DNA of 64,000 bases from JAAYYY01 sp964579295 (GTDB lineage: Bacteria; Chloroflexota; Anaerolineae; Promineifilales; Promineifilaceae). The stretch spans positions 1-64,000 of the forward strand of contig CAZOGK010000001.1 of assembly GCA_964579295.1 (NCBI GenBank), in the 5' to 3' direction. Position 1 is the first letter of the stretch; each line of letters starts with the position of its first letter. Under the pieces are notes generated by a model. The model was not told the origin of the DNA. It worked only from the letters and a program-made list of their open reading frames with translations, and did no database searches. The position numbers were made by a program, and so were the translations under genes. Positions 22,962 to 29,277 of this stretch are shown here, piece after piece.

Positions 22962-24716
22962 CTACTCTGCTCCCAGAATATAGAGATAGTGCGGCTGCCC
23001 GCCCGCCAGAAGTTCGACCTCGACGCCGGGATAAAGCTTGTGGATCGTCTCGGAAAGATGTTCGGTGTCGGCGACAGTGACATCCTTGCCGTAATAGATG
23101 CTGAGCAGCTCCCGCTCTTCCAGGCCCATCGTCCGCAGGGTGATGTTGGTCACCTCCTGCAGGGACGCGGCGGCGGCGCAGAGGCGGCCATCCACGAGGC
23201 CGATAAACTGCCCTTCTTCGACGTCCACGCCATCGATGCTGACGCTGCGGGTGGCGACGGTAATCTCGCCGCTGGAAATCTCGCCGCTGGCCTGCTCCAT
23301 GGCCTCGCGTACGGCAGCCAGGTCGCCGGCCGGATCGAGAGCCAGCAGCGCGCTGATGCCCTGGGGCACGGTGCGTGTGGGGACAACCGTCGCTTCCTTC
23401 TCTGTCAGATTACAGGCGGCCTGCGCCGCCAGCACGATATTCTTGTTATTGGGCAAGACGATGATGCGATCGGTCGGTATGCTTTCGATCACGGTGAAAA
23501 TCTCCTCCGTGCTCGGGTTGTTGGACTGCCCACCATTGACGATGCCGGCGACGCCCAGGCTGCGGAAGATGTCGGCCAGGCCCGGCCCCGCGGCGACGGC
23601 GACGGCGGCTATCTGCCCCGGCTCGACCGCGACGGCAGGAACCTCGACCAGCTCGGCGCCGCTGTGCAACGCCGGGGCCACAATGTCTTCCATTTGCAGC
23701 TGCATATTCTCGACGACGACGTCGGTCACCCGGCCGAGGCTGATGCCATAGCTGAGCGGCTCGCCGGGGTCTTTCACGTGGATATGCACCTTGATCGTGC
23801 GCTCGTCTCCGACGACTACGGTCGAGTCGCCCATCGCGTCAATCGTGCGCCGCACCACCTCGACGTTAAGGTCAGTGCCCATGAGGATGAACTGCACGTC
23901 GTAAGGAAACTCAAGTTCGCCGCCCTCGGGCATAGCCAGCGCCTGCGCCGGCAGCGGAGCGCTCAGTCCCATAGCATGAATTGCCTCTCCTATTTCCCCG
24001 TCGACGTAGCGCAGCATCCCTTCGAGGATATAGACAAAGCCCTGCCCGCCGGAATCGACGACGCCGGCCTGCTTCAGCACCGGCAGCAAATCGGGCGTCC
24101 GCTCCAGCGCCTGCTGCGCGCGCTCCAGCACCCGCTCCAGGACGAAACGGAGGTCGCGGCTTTTTTGTGCGGCTTCCACCGCCTCGTCGCTTGCCTCGCG
24201 GACTACGGTCAGAATCGTCCCTTCGACCGGGCGCATGACGCCCTTGTCAGCCGTCTCCGAGGCGCTGCGCAGCGCGGCGGCAATATCGCCTGAGAGCGCC
24301 ACTTCCTTTTCGGCCAGCGAGCGGGCCATCCCGCGCCAGATCTGGCTGAGGATGACGCCAGAGTTGCCGCGCGCGCCCATCAGGGCGCCGTGGGCCAGCT
24401 CGTGGGCGACCCGGCCGATATGGTCATCTTCCATATCCTTGATCTGGTTAAAGGCTGCCCGCATCGTGAGCAGCATGTTGGTGCCCGTATCGCCGTCCGG
24501 AACCGGAAAAACGTTGAGTTCGTTGACGTGCTGGTGGTGCTGCTCCAGCCAGAGCAGGCTGGCCCGCATCAGCTTGCTGAGCTGCCGCCCATTACATTGC
24601 AGCCATTTGGCTGGTATCTCCGCGCCGCCAGGGGCGTGAACCTGTGTCACAATAACCTGACCTCCGATCCTTTTCCTTCCCTGCGCTGACCCGCTTCCCG
24701 AACTGGACTTACTCAT
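22962..24716 (-). CDS. fakA: DAK2/FakA-like fatty acid kinase
   Basis: A 584-residue protein. An N-terminal DAK2/DhaL domain (about 30-210) carries the Mg-ATP motif NVFPVPDGDTGTNM near residue 70, plus GARGNSGVILSQIWRG near 120 and DSGGQGFVYILEGM near 205. A middle/C-terminal region (about 230-584) has the FakA-type DegV-like and DUF-type domains, with SVAGI-like GVAGIVNGGQSNNPSTEEI near 410. I start at the ATG at 24714-24716, which overlaps the end of the Asp23 gene by eight bases; the residues before it are basic and Ser-rich, so the precise start is uncertain. Neighbours Asp23 (upstream) and DegV (downstream) match the conserved asp23-fakA-degV arrangement. Confidence 0.9.
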   Translation of the reverse strand: MSKSSSGSGSAQGRKRIGGQVIVTQVHAPGGAEIPAKWLQCNGRQLSKLMRASLLWLEQHHQHVNELNVFPVPDGDTGTNMLLTMRAAFNQIKDMEDDHIGRVAHELAHGALMGARGNSGVILSQIWRGMARSLAEKEVALSGDIAAALRSASETADKGVMRPVEGTILTVVREASDEAVEAAQKSRDLRFVLERVLERAQQALERTPDLLPVLKQAGVVDSGGQGFVYILEGMLRYVDGEIGEAIHAMGLSAPLPAQALAMPEGGELEFPYDVQFILMGTDLNVEVVRRTIDAMGDSTVVVGDERTIKVHIHVKDPGEPLSYGISLGRVTDVVVENMQLQMEDIVAPALHSGAELVEVPAVAVEPGQIAAVAVAAGPGLADIFRSLGVAGIVNGGQSNNPSTEEIFTVIESIPTDRIIVLPNNKNIVLAAQAACNLTEKEATVVPTRTVPQGISALLALDPAGDLAAVREAMEQASGEISSGEITVATRSVSIDGVDVEEGQFIGLVDGRLCAAAASLQEVTNITLRTMGLEERELLSIYYGKDVTVADTEHLSETIHKLYPGVEVELLAGGQPHYLYILGAE

Positions 24717-25062
24717 TGTTGCTGATGCGCACGCCCTGAATGTAGACATTGACGGCTTTCACCGGCGTATCCAGGGCTTTTTCCACGTGGAATTTGACAG
24801 TATTTTGGATGCTCTGGGCGACAATGCGAATGCGCGTGCCGTACTCCACAATCACGTAGACGTCTATCACGATCCCGTCGTCCTCGTAGGAGACGTCTAT
24901 GCCGCGGCGCGCGTCGCGGGTCAGCAAATTGGCAATGCCGTTCACCAGATTCTTGCTCGACATGCCCACTACGCCATAACACTGGTGGACGGCGCGGGTA
25001 GCGATGGTAGCGACGGTGGTCGGCGAGATGTCGATAGAGCCCTGGGGGTTGCGGGTTGTCAT
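24709..25062 (-). CDS. Asp23/Gls24-family protein (fakA-linked)
   Basis: A 117-residue Asp23-family protein: GSIDISPTTVATIATRAVHQCYGVVGMSS at residues 8-36 and VKFHVEKALDTPVKAVNVYIQGVRI at the end, the same plan as YloU of Bacillus, which also lies beside the fakA homologue. A GAGGAG ribosome site is eight bases before the ATG. The biochemical role is unknown; conserved linkage to FakA suggests a link with fatty-acid or envelope metabolism. Confidence 0.85.
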   Translation of the reverse strand: MTTRNPQGSIDISPTTVATIATRAVHQCYGVVGMSSKNLVNGIANLLTRDARRGIDVSYEDDGIVIDVYVIVEYGTRIRIVAQSIQNTVKFHVEKALDTPVKAVNVYIQGVRISNNE

Positions 25063-25139
25063 GCAATCAGCTCCTCAACGGCATGTTCCGTGTCAACTTC
25101 AGCCGCAGCCGGCTCGAGGAATTGGCCCGTCTTCTGTAG

Positions 25140-25168
25140 CTTATAATTCCCTTTGAGCGCTTGCCTAA
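25140..25168 (-). promoter_or_regulatory. Possible promoter of asp23-fakA-fakB
   Basis: TTAGGC (complement of 25163-25168), 17-base spacer, TATAAG (complement of 25140-25145). The -35 is weak (three of six). It overlaps the -35 of the divergent rpmB promoter by four bases, so the two may compete. Confidence 0.45.
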
Positions 25169-25189
25169 TCGACGGACCTTACCTATAAT
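25161..25189 (+). promoter_or_regulatory. Sigma-70 promoter of rpmB
   Basis: TTGCCT (25161-25166), 17-base spacer, TATAAT (25184-25189). Predicted transcription start near 25196, about 52 bases before rpmB. Confidence 0.75.
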
Positions 25190-25197
25190 AACAAACT

Positions 25198-25218
25198 GCG
25201 ACCCGAATGGTCGCTTTT
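25198..25218 (+). promoter_or_regulatory. 5'-terminal hairpin plus T-run in the rpmB leader
   Basis: GCGACC-CGAAT-GGTCGC (25198-25214) followed by TTTTACTTTG. It begins about two bases after the predicted start of the transcript, as in the rpmF leader at 18255-18279. Whether it terminates, stabilises or binds protein cannot be told from sequence. Confidence 0.5.
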
Positions 25219-25247
25219 ACTTTGTCATGCAGCCTTGAGGTGAGATT

Positions 25248-25427
25248 ATGGCTAAATGTGAGATTTGTGGCAAGGGGCCACAATTTGGGCATAACGTCAG
25301 CTTCTCGCAGAAGAAGACCAACCGGCAGTTTCGTCCAAACATCCAGCGCGCCACCTTCTACGAGGATGGCCGTAAGGTCCGCAAGTACGTTTGCACCCGT
25401 TGTTTGAAGTCGGTGAGCAAGGTCTAA
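25248..25427 (+). CDS. rpmB: 50S ribosomal protein bL28
   Basis: A 59-residue protein starting MAKCEICGKGPQFGHNVS and ending CTRCLKSVSKV. The two Cys pairs CEIC (4-7) and CTRC (50-53) make it the zinc-binding form of L28. The family core SQKKTNRQFRPNIQ is intact. A GAGGTGA ribosome site precedes the ATG. The gene was found by translating the gap directly. It is monocistronic, with its own promoter and terminator. Confidence 0.96.
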   Translation: MAKCEICGKGPQFGHNVSFSQKKTNRQFRPNIQRATFYEDGRKVRKYVCTRCLKSVSKV

Positions 25428-25466
25428 TTCGCGTCGAAGCGGCGCACAGATTGATGGTCAGCAGGA

Positions 25467-25492
25467 AGCCAGCCGAGAGCTGGCTTTTTGTT
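25467..25492 (+). terminator. Rho-independent terminator of rpmB
   Basis: AGCCAGC-CGAGA-GCTGGCT followed by TTTTTGTTTT, 40 bases after the rpmB stop. Confidence 0.85.
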
Positions 25493-26440
25493 TTACTGGA
25501 GCACGCTCTCCAGCACCTGCACAGCCCCGGCCGCCAGCAGCGCCTCGCGCACGCTCGCCTGGTGTGCGGGCTCGACGAGAGCAATCATATTGCCGCCGCG
25601 GCCCGCCCCACTTAGCTTGGCCCCCAGCGCGCCGGCCTGCTGCGCTGCCTCCACCAGCCTATCCAGCAACGGATCAGAAACCGTCATCGCCTGCAGCCAG
25701 CGGTGGTTCGCGGCGAGCAGCACGCCCAGCCGGTCCTGGTCGCCGCGCTCCAGGACAGCGCGCGCTTCGATGGCGATGGCGCCGCAGGCGCCGAAGATCT
25801 TCTCGAAGCGCTGCCGCTGCGCTTCCCACTGGCGGCGCACGTCGCCGACCACGGCGCGGGTCGAGCTGCGCACGCCGCTATCACCCACCAGGAAATGAAG
25901 TGGCCGTCCCACGACGAGCCGCTCGATACGGTTGGCCGGGCTCTGGCGCACGAAATAGACGGGCCGCTCGTAGGCCACTACGGTATTGTCGATGCCGCTC
26001 GGCGTGCCGTGGTGGATCTGCTCCACGATATAGGTCAGGTCGCAGACGGCGGCGTCGCTGCCCAGATCGGGCAGGTCGAGGTGGCGCGACAGGGCGCGGA
26101 TGAGGGCCGCCGTCGTCGCCGCGCCGCTGCCCAGGCCGCTGGCGACGGGAATCGTGCTGCGGATGGTAATCTCTAGGCCGGGTAGCGCATCCAGGCTGGC
26201 GCGGCGCGCGACCAGGCGCACAGCCGCCGCCAGCGCGTCGTCATCCCCCGCCTCCGCCAGCCATCCGTCGCGCCCGATGTCGGGCGCAAGCAGTCGCACG
26301 CCGGGCGTTGGGCTATCGCGCACGATGGCGGTGGCCCGCACCTGGGTGACGGGCGCGGCAATGGCGGGCTGGCCGTAGACGACGGCGTGCTCGCCAAAGA
26401 GGATAACTTTTCCGGGGGCAGAGGCGACGGTCTCGGCCAT
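25493..26440 (-). CDS. mvk: Mevalonate kinase
   Basis: A 315-residue GHMP kinase. Motif 1 is SAPGKVILFGEHAVVYGQPAIA (residues 7-28, with the Glu-His seen in mevalonate kinases). The ATP-binding motif 2 PVASGLGSGAATT is at 98-110, GTPSGIDNTVV near 150 supplies the catalytic Asp, and motif 3 GAKLSGAGRGGNMIAL is near 275. It phosphorylates mevalonate at the 5 position in isoprenoid synthesis. The next gene is a UbiA-family prenyltransferase six bases upstream, so both probably serve isoprenoid lipids. Other steps of the pathway are not in the window. Confidence 0.9.
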   Translation of the reverse strand: MAETVASAPGKVILFGEHAVVYGQPAIAAPVTQVRATAIVRDSPTPGVRLLAPDIGRDGWLAEAGDDDALAAAVRLVARRASLDALPGLEITIRSTIPVASGLGSGAATTAALIRALSRHLDLPDLGSDAAVCDLTYIVEQIHHGTPSGIDNTVVAYERPVYFVRQSPANRIERLVVGRPLHFLVGDSGVRSSTRAVVGDVRRQWEAQRQRFEKIFGACGAIAIEARAVLERGDQDRLGVLLAANHRWLQAMTVSDPLLDRLVEAAQQAGALGAKLSGAGRGGNMIALVEPAHQASVREALLAAGAVQVLESVLQ

Positions 26441-26446
26441 AGCCGG

Positions 26447-27331
26447 CTAGGCGGCAACGTAGAGGGCGAAGAGCACTATCAAGCCCCAGACGGCGAGCGC
26501 GGCCTGCAGCGGCCGGTCGCGCAGCAGGATCTCTTCGGGCGCCCCCCCTTCCTGCCGCACGTGGACAAGGTAGAGATAGCGGAAGACGCCGTAGAGGACG
26601 AAGGGGATGGTGAGCATCATCAGGTGATTATCGGGCAGCCCTTCGGCGAGAAAGGTATAGAGGCTGTAGGAAACGAGTGTGCTGGTGGTGACGATGCCGA
26701 TGAGCCGGTCGATGAGGTCCAGGTTGTACTCGCGCAGGATGGCGCGGTGGCTGCCCGCGTCGGCGCCGAGCAGCACCAGCTCGTGGCGCCGCTTGCCCAA
26801 GGCCAGAAAGAGGGCCAGGAAGCCGCCGAAGACGTAGAGCCAGGGAGAAAAGCGCTCCACGCGCTGCACCGGCTCCAAGATGGCAACGCCGGCGGCAATG
26901 CGCAGGATAAAGCCGGTGGCGACGATGGAAACGTCGATCAGCACCTGGTGCTTGAGCCAAAGCGTATAGGCTATCTGCGTCAGCAGGTAGACGAGCAGGA
27001 TGATGCCGAAGGTGAATGAGAGCGCCAGGCCGGCGGCGAGGCTGCCCGCCGCGAAGAGAACGGCGGCCCCGGCCGCCACGCGCGGGTTCAGGCGACCAGA
27101 GGCCAGAGGCCGCGTGCGCTTACGCGGATGCTGGCGATCATTTTCTATGTCCACCAGGTCGTTCATGATGTAGACGGCGCCCGACATCAGGCACAGTAAG
27201 ACGAAGGCGGCCAGGGCATAGAGGACACTGGTTGGCTGGTCGAGCTGCCGGTCGAAGAAAAGGGCGATGAAGACAAAGCCATTCTTCAGCCACTGCCGTG
27301 GCCGCATGGTGCGGATAAGATCGACGAACAA
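26447..27331 (-). CDS. UbiA-family prenyltransferase, decaprenyl-phosphate phosphoribosyltransferase-like
   Basis: A 294-residue protein with about eight membrane helices. The first Asp-rich motif NDLVDIENDRQHPRKRTRP (57-75) and the N-terminal MRPRQWLKNGFVF match the subgroup that transfers phosphoribose to polyprenyl phosphate, rather than menaquinone or heme prenyltransferases. The second motif region is YNLDLIDRLIGIVTT near 220. The start is a TTG at 27329-27331 with a GAGGAG ribosome site six bases upstream; an in-frame ATG eight codons later lacks one. Substrate assignment rests on motif type only. Confidence 0.8.
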   Translation of the reverse strand: MFVDLIRTMRPRQWLKNGFVFIALFFDRQLDQPTSVLYALAAFVLLCLMSGAVYIMNDLVDIENDRQHPRKRTRPLASGRLNPRVAAGAAVLFAAGSLAAGLALSFTFGIILLVYLLTQIAYTLWLKHQVLIDVSIVATGFILRIAAGVAILEPVQRVERFSPWLYVFGGFLALFLALGKRRHELVLLGADAGSHRAILREYNLDLIDRLIGIVTTSTLVSYSLYTFLAEGLPDNHLMMLTIPFVLYGVFRYLYLVHVRQEGGAPEEILLRDRPLQAALAVWGLIVLFALYVAA

Positions 27332-27420
27332 CAGGCGCTCCTCAAATCTGATATGATTAGTCTGCTGTTTCTATCACGATCGCCGCCCGGCGGCGAATGA
27401 GTTGAACGGAGGGATACCCC

Positions 27421-28230
27421 ATGGATTATGCAGATTTTCAACACATTCTCTTTGAGCGTCGGGAGCACGGCGTGCTCTGGATGACCCTCAACCGGCCCGA
27501 GGTGCTCAATGCCGCCGACCGCCGCCTGCACACCGAACTGGTGGAGGTGTGGGGGACCATTGACCGCGATCCGCAGGTGCGGGTGGCGGTGGTCACCGGC
27601 GCGGGCCGCGCCTTTTCCGCCGGGGGCGATCTGCAGATGGTGGAGGACTCCTACCGCGACTACGACGAAATCATTCGCATTCTCGAAGAGGCGCGCGATC
27701 TGGTTTACAACATTCTGCACTGCCGCAAGCCAATCGTCTCGGCCATCAATGGCCCCGCTGTCGGCGCCGGGCTGGTCGTCGGCCTGCTGGCGGACATCAG
27801 CATTGCCGGGGAAAGCGCGCGGCTGGCCGATGGGCACCTGCGCATGGGCGTCGCCGCCGGCGACCACGCCGCCATCGTCTGGCCTCTGCTCTGCGGCATG
27901 GCGAAGTCCAAGTATTACCTGCTGACCAGTGATTTCGTCGGGGGTCGGGAGGCCGAGCGCCTCGGTCTGGTTGGTCTCTGCGTTCCCGACGACGAGCTGT
28001 TGGACAAGGCAGCCGCCGTCGCCACCGACCTGGCAACCGGGCCGCGTCACGCCATCCAGTTTACCAAGCGCGCCCTCAACCAGTGGCTGCTCAATGCCGG
28101 CCCCATCTTCGACCATTCGCTGGCGCTGGAGATGCTCGGCTTCTTCAGCCCGGACATGATGGCCGGTGTCGCTGGGCTGCGGCGCCGAGAAAAAGCGCGC
28201 TTCCCCTCCAGCGAAGAGCAAGCGCCCTAA
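27421..28230 (+). CDS. Enoyl-CoA hydratase/isomerase family protein
   Basis: A 269-residue crotonase-fold protein: LNRPEVLNAADRRL near residue 22, the oxyanion-hole motif AFSAGGDLQMV near 64, and NGPAVGAGLVVGLLADISIA near 110. The second catalytic-region motif reads MGVAAGDHAAIVWPLLCG near 145 rather than the common PE..LG..P..G form, so the classical hydratase Glu pair is not obvious and the exact reaction is open. The ATG has a GGAGGG ribosome site. It is a single gene, divergent from the prenyltransferase and convergent with birA. Confidence 0.85.
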   Translation: MDYADFQHILFERREHGVLWMTLNRPEVLNAADRRLHTELVEVWGTIDRDPQVRVAVVTGAGRAFSAGGDLQMVEDSYRDYDEIIRILEEARDLVYNILHCRKPIVSAINGPAVGAGLVVGLLADISIAGESARLADGHLRMGVAAGDHAAIVWPLLCGMAKSKYYLLTSDFVGGREAERLGLVGLCVPDDELLDKAAAVATDLATGPRHAIQFTKRALNQWLLNAGPIFDHSLALEMLGFFSPDMMAGVAGLRRREKARFPSSEEQAP

Positions 28231-28248
28231 CGCGCCGGCGCCGGTCGC

Positions 28249-29061
28249 TCAGGGCCCCGTCGCGCGCAGGCTGACGTCGCCGGCGGCGACGGCGTGCGTC
28301 ACACCCTGCTGATCCTCGACGAGCAGCCGGCCCCACTGGTCGGCGCCGCGCGCCACGCCCTCAAGATGCTGGCCGTCGCCGGTGACTGTCACTTCCTGCC
28401 CGCGGGTAATGAGCAGCTCATCCCAGCGCCGGTGCGGCGACTGCCCGGTGCTGGCTACCTCATAAAGCTGCTCCAGCTCCTGCAGCAGGGCGCCCAGCAG
28501 GGCCAGCCGGTACACCGGCCGCCCGCCGGCCACGAGCAGGCTGGTTGCGGGCATGGCCGCTGCCGGTAGCTGCGCCTCGCTGGTGTTGACGTTAAGGCCA
28601 ATTCCCAGGACAGCGTAATCAATCCCGGCGCCCGCCAAGACGGTTTCCAACAGCAGCCCGCCGCACTTGCGCCAGCCGCCGCCGGCCGGGAGCATCACGT
28701 CGTTGGGCCACTTGAGCGCCGCATCCAGGCCGCACTGTGCGCGAATCGCGGCGACGGCGGCGATGCCGGCTATCATCATCAGCCAGGGTGCCTGCGCCGC
28801 CGGCCACGGGGGGCGGAAGAGTAGCGATAGCAGCAGCGAGCTGCCCGCCGGCGCCTCCCAGCGGCGGCCGCGGCGGCCGCGCCCGGCCGTCTGAAAGTCG
28901 GTCAGGACCATCGTGCCCCCCGCAGCGCCAGCGGCGGCGAGCCGGCCCAGTAGCTCGTTGGTCGAACCCGTCTCCGGAAAGTAGCGGCAGGGGCGGCCCA
29001 GCCAGCGGGTCGCCAGCGCCTGCTCAATCAATTCTGCGCTGAGTGTTTGCTCGTTTGACAC
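28249..29061 (-). CDS. birA: Biotin-[acetyl-CoA-carboxylase] ligase
   Basis: A 270-residue class I biotin protein ligase without the N-terminal helix-turn-helix, so it is catalytic but not a repressor. The substrate-binding core includes ETGSTNELL near 30, TAGRGRRGRRW near 61-71 (biotinyl-AMP loop), KWPNDVML near 118 and the C-terminal SH3-like domain (about 220-270). It biotinylates the carrier protein of acetyl-CoA carboxylase, consistent with malonyl-CoA use by the fabD product. It is divergent from ftsK. Confidence 0.92.
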   Translation of the reverse strand: MSNEQTLSAELIEQALATRWLGRPCRYFPETGSTNELLGRLAAAGAAGGTMVLTDFQTAGRGRRGRRWEAPAGSSLLLSLLFRPPWPAAQAPWLMMIAGIAAVAAIRAQCGLDAALKWPNDVMLPAGGGWRKCGGLLLETVLAGAGIDYAVLGIGLNVNTSEAQLPAAAMPATSLLVAGGRPVYRLALLGALLQELEQLYEVASTGQSPHRRWDELLITRGQEVTVTGDGQHLEGVARGADQWGRLLVEDQQGVTHAVAAGDVSLRATGP

Positions 29062-29082
29062 CTTTGTTGCCCTGCCTATAAT
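29055..29082 (+). promoter_or_regulatory. Sigma-70 promoter upstream of ftsK
   Basis: TTGACA (29055-29060), 16-base spacer, TATAAT (29077-29082), both exact. It overlaps the start codon region of birA on the other strand. Predicted start near 29089, giving a leader of about 190 bases before ftsK. Confidence 0.75.
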
Positions 29083-29088
29083 CTGCCT

Positions 29089-29277
29089 GCGGTCCAGGCC
29101 GGTCCAGCAGGATGTAGTCTGTCAATGATAGCGCGTTTTGCCAGAGCAGAAAGCGGCCGCGGGCCCGGCGAGCAGGTGCAGGCTCGCCGCAGCAACCGTA
29201 TTTTGCGCTAAAATTGGGGAAAGAGGGCGAGGCCGGCCCTGCCTGGGCCGGCTGTGCGTCTACGCCCTGGGAGAAAG
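29089..29277 (+). other. Long ftsK leader with GC-rich hairpin
   Basis: About 190 bases with no convincing gene. It contains a strong stem, GCCGGCCC-TGCCT-GGGCCGGC (about 29232-29252), 25 bases before the ftsK ATG, and no T-run. A 28-codon ORF inside has no distinctive content and is not called. Confidence 0.45.

Noticed and set aside
22989..24293. A 434-codon plus-strand frame opposite fakA
   Set aside because: It has no family features; the minus strand encodes a complete FakA-type protein.
29124..29210. A 28-codon ORF in the ftsK leader as another leader peptide
   Set aside because: It has no run of a particular codon and no terminator follows it.
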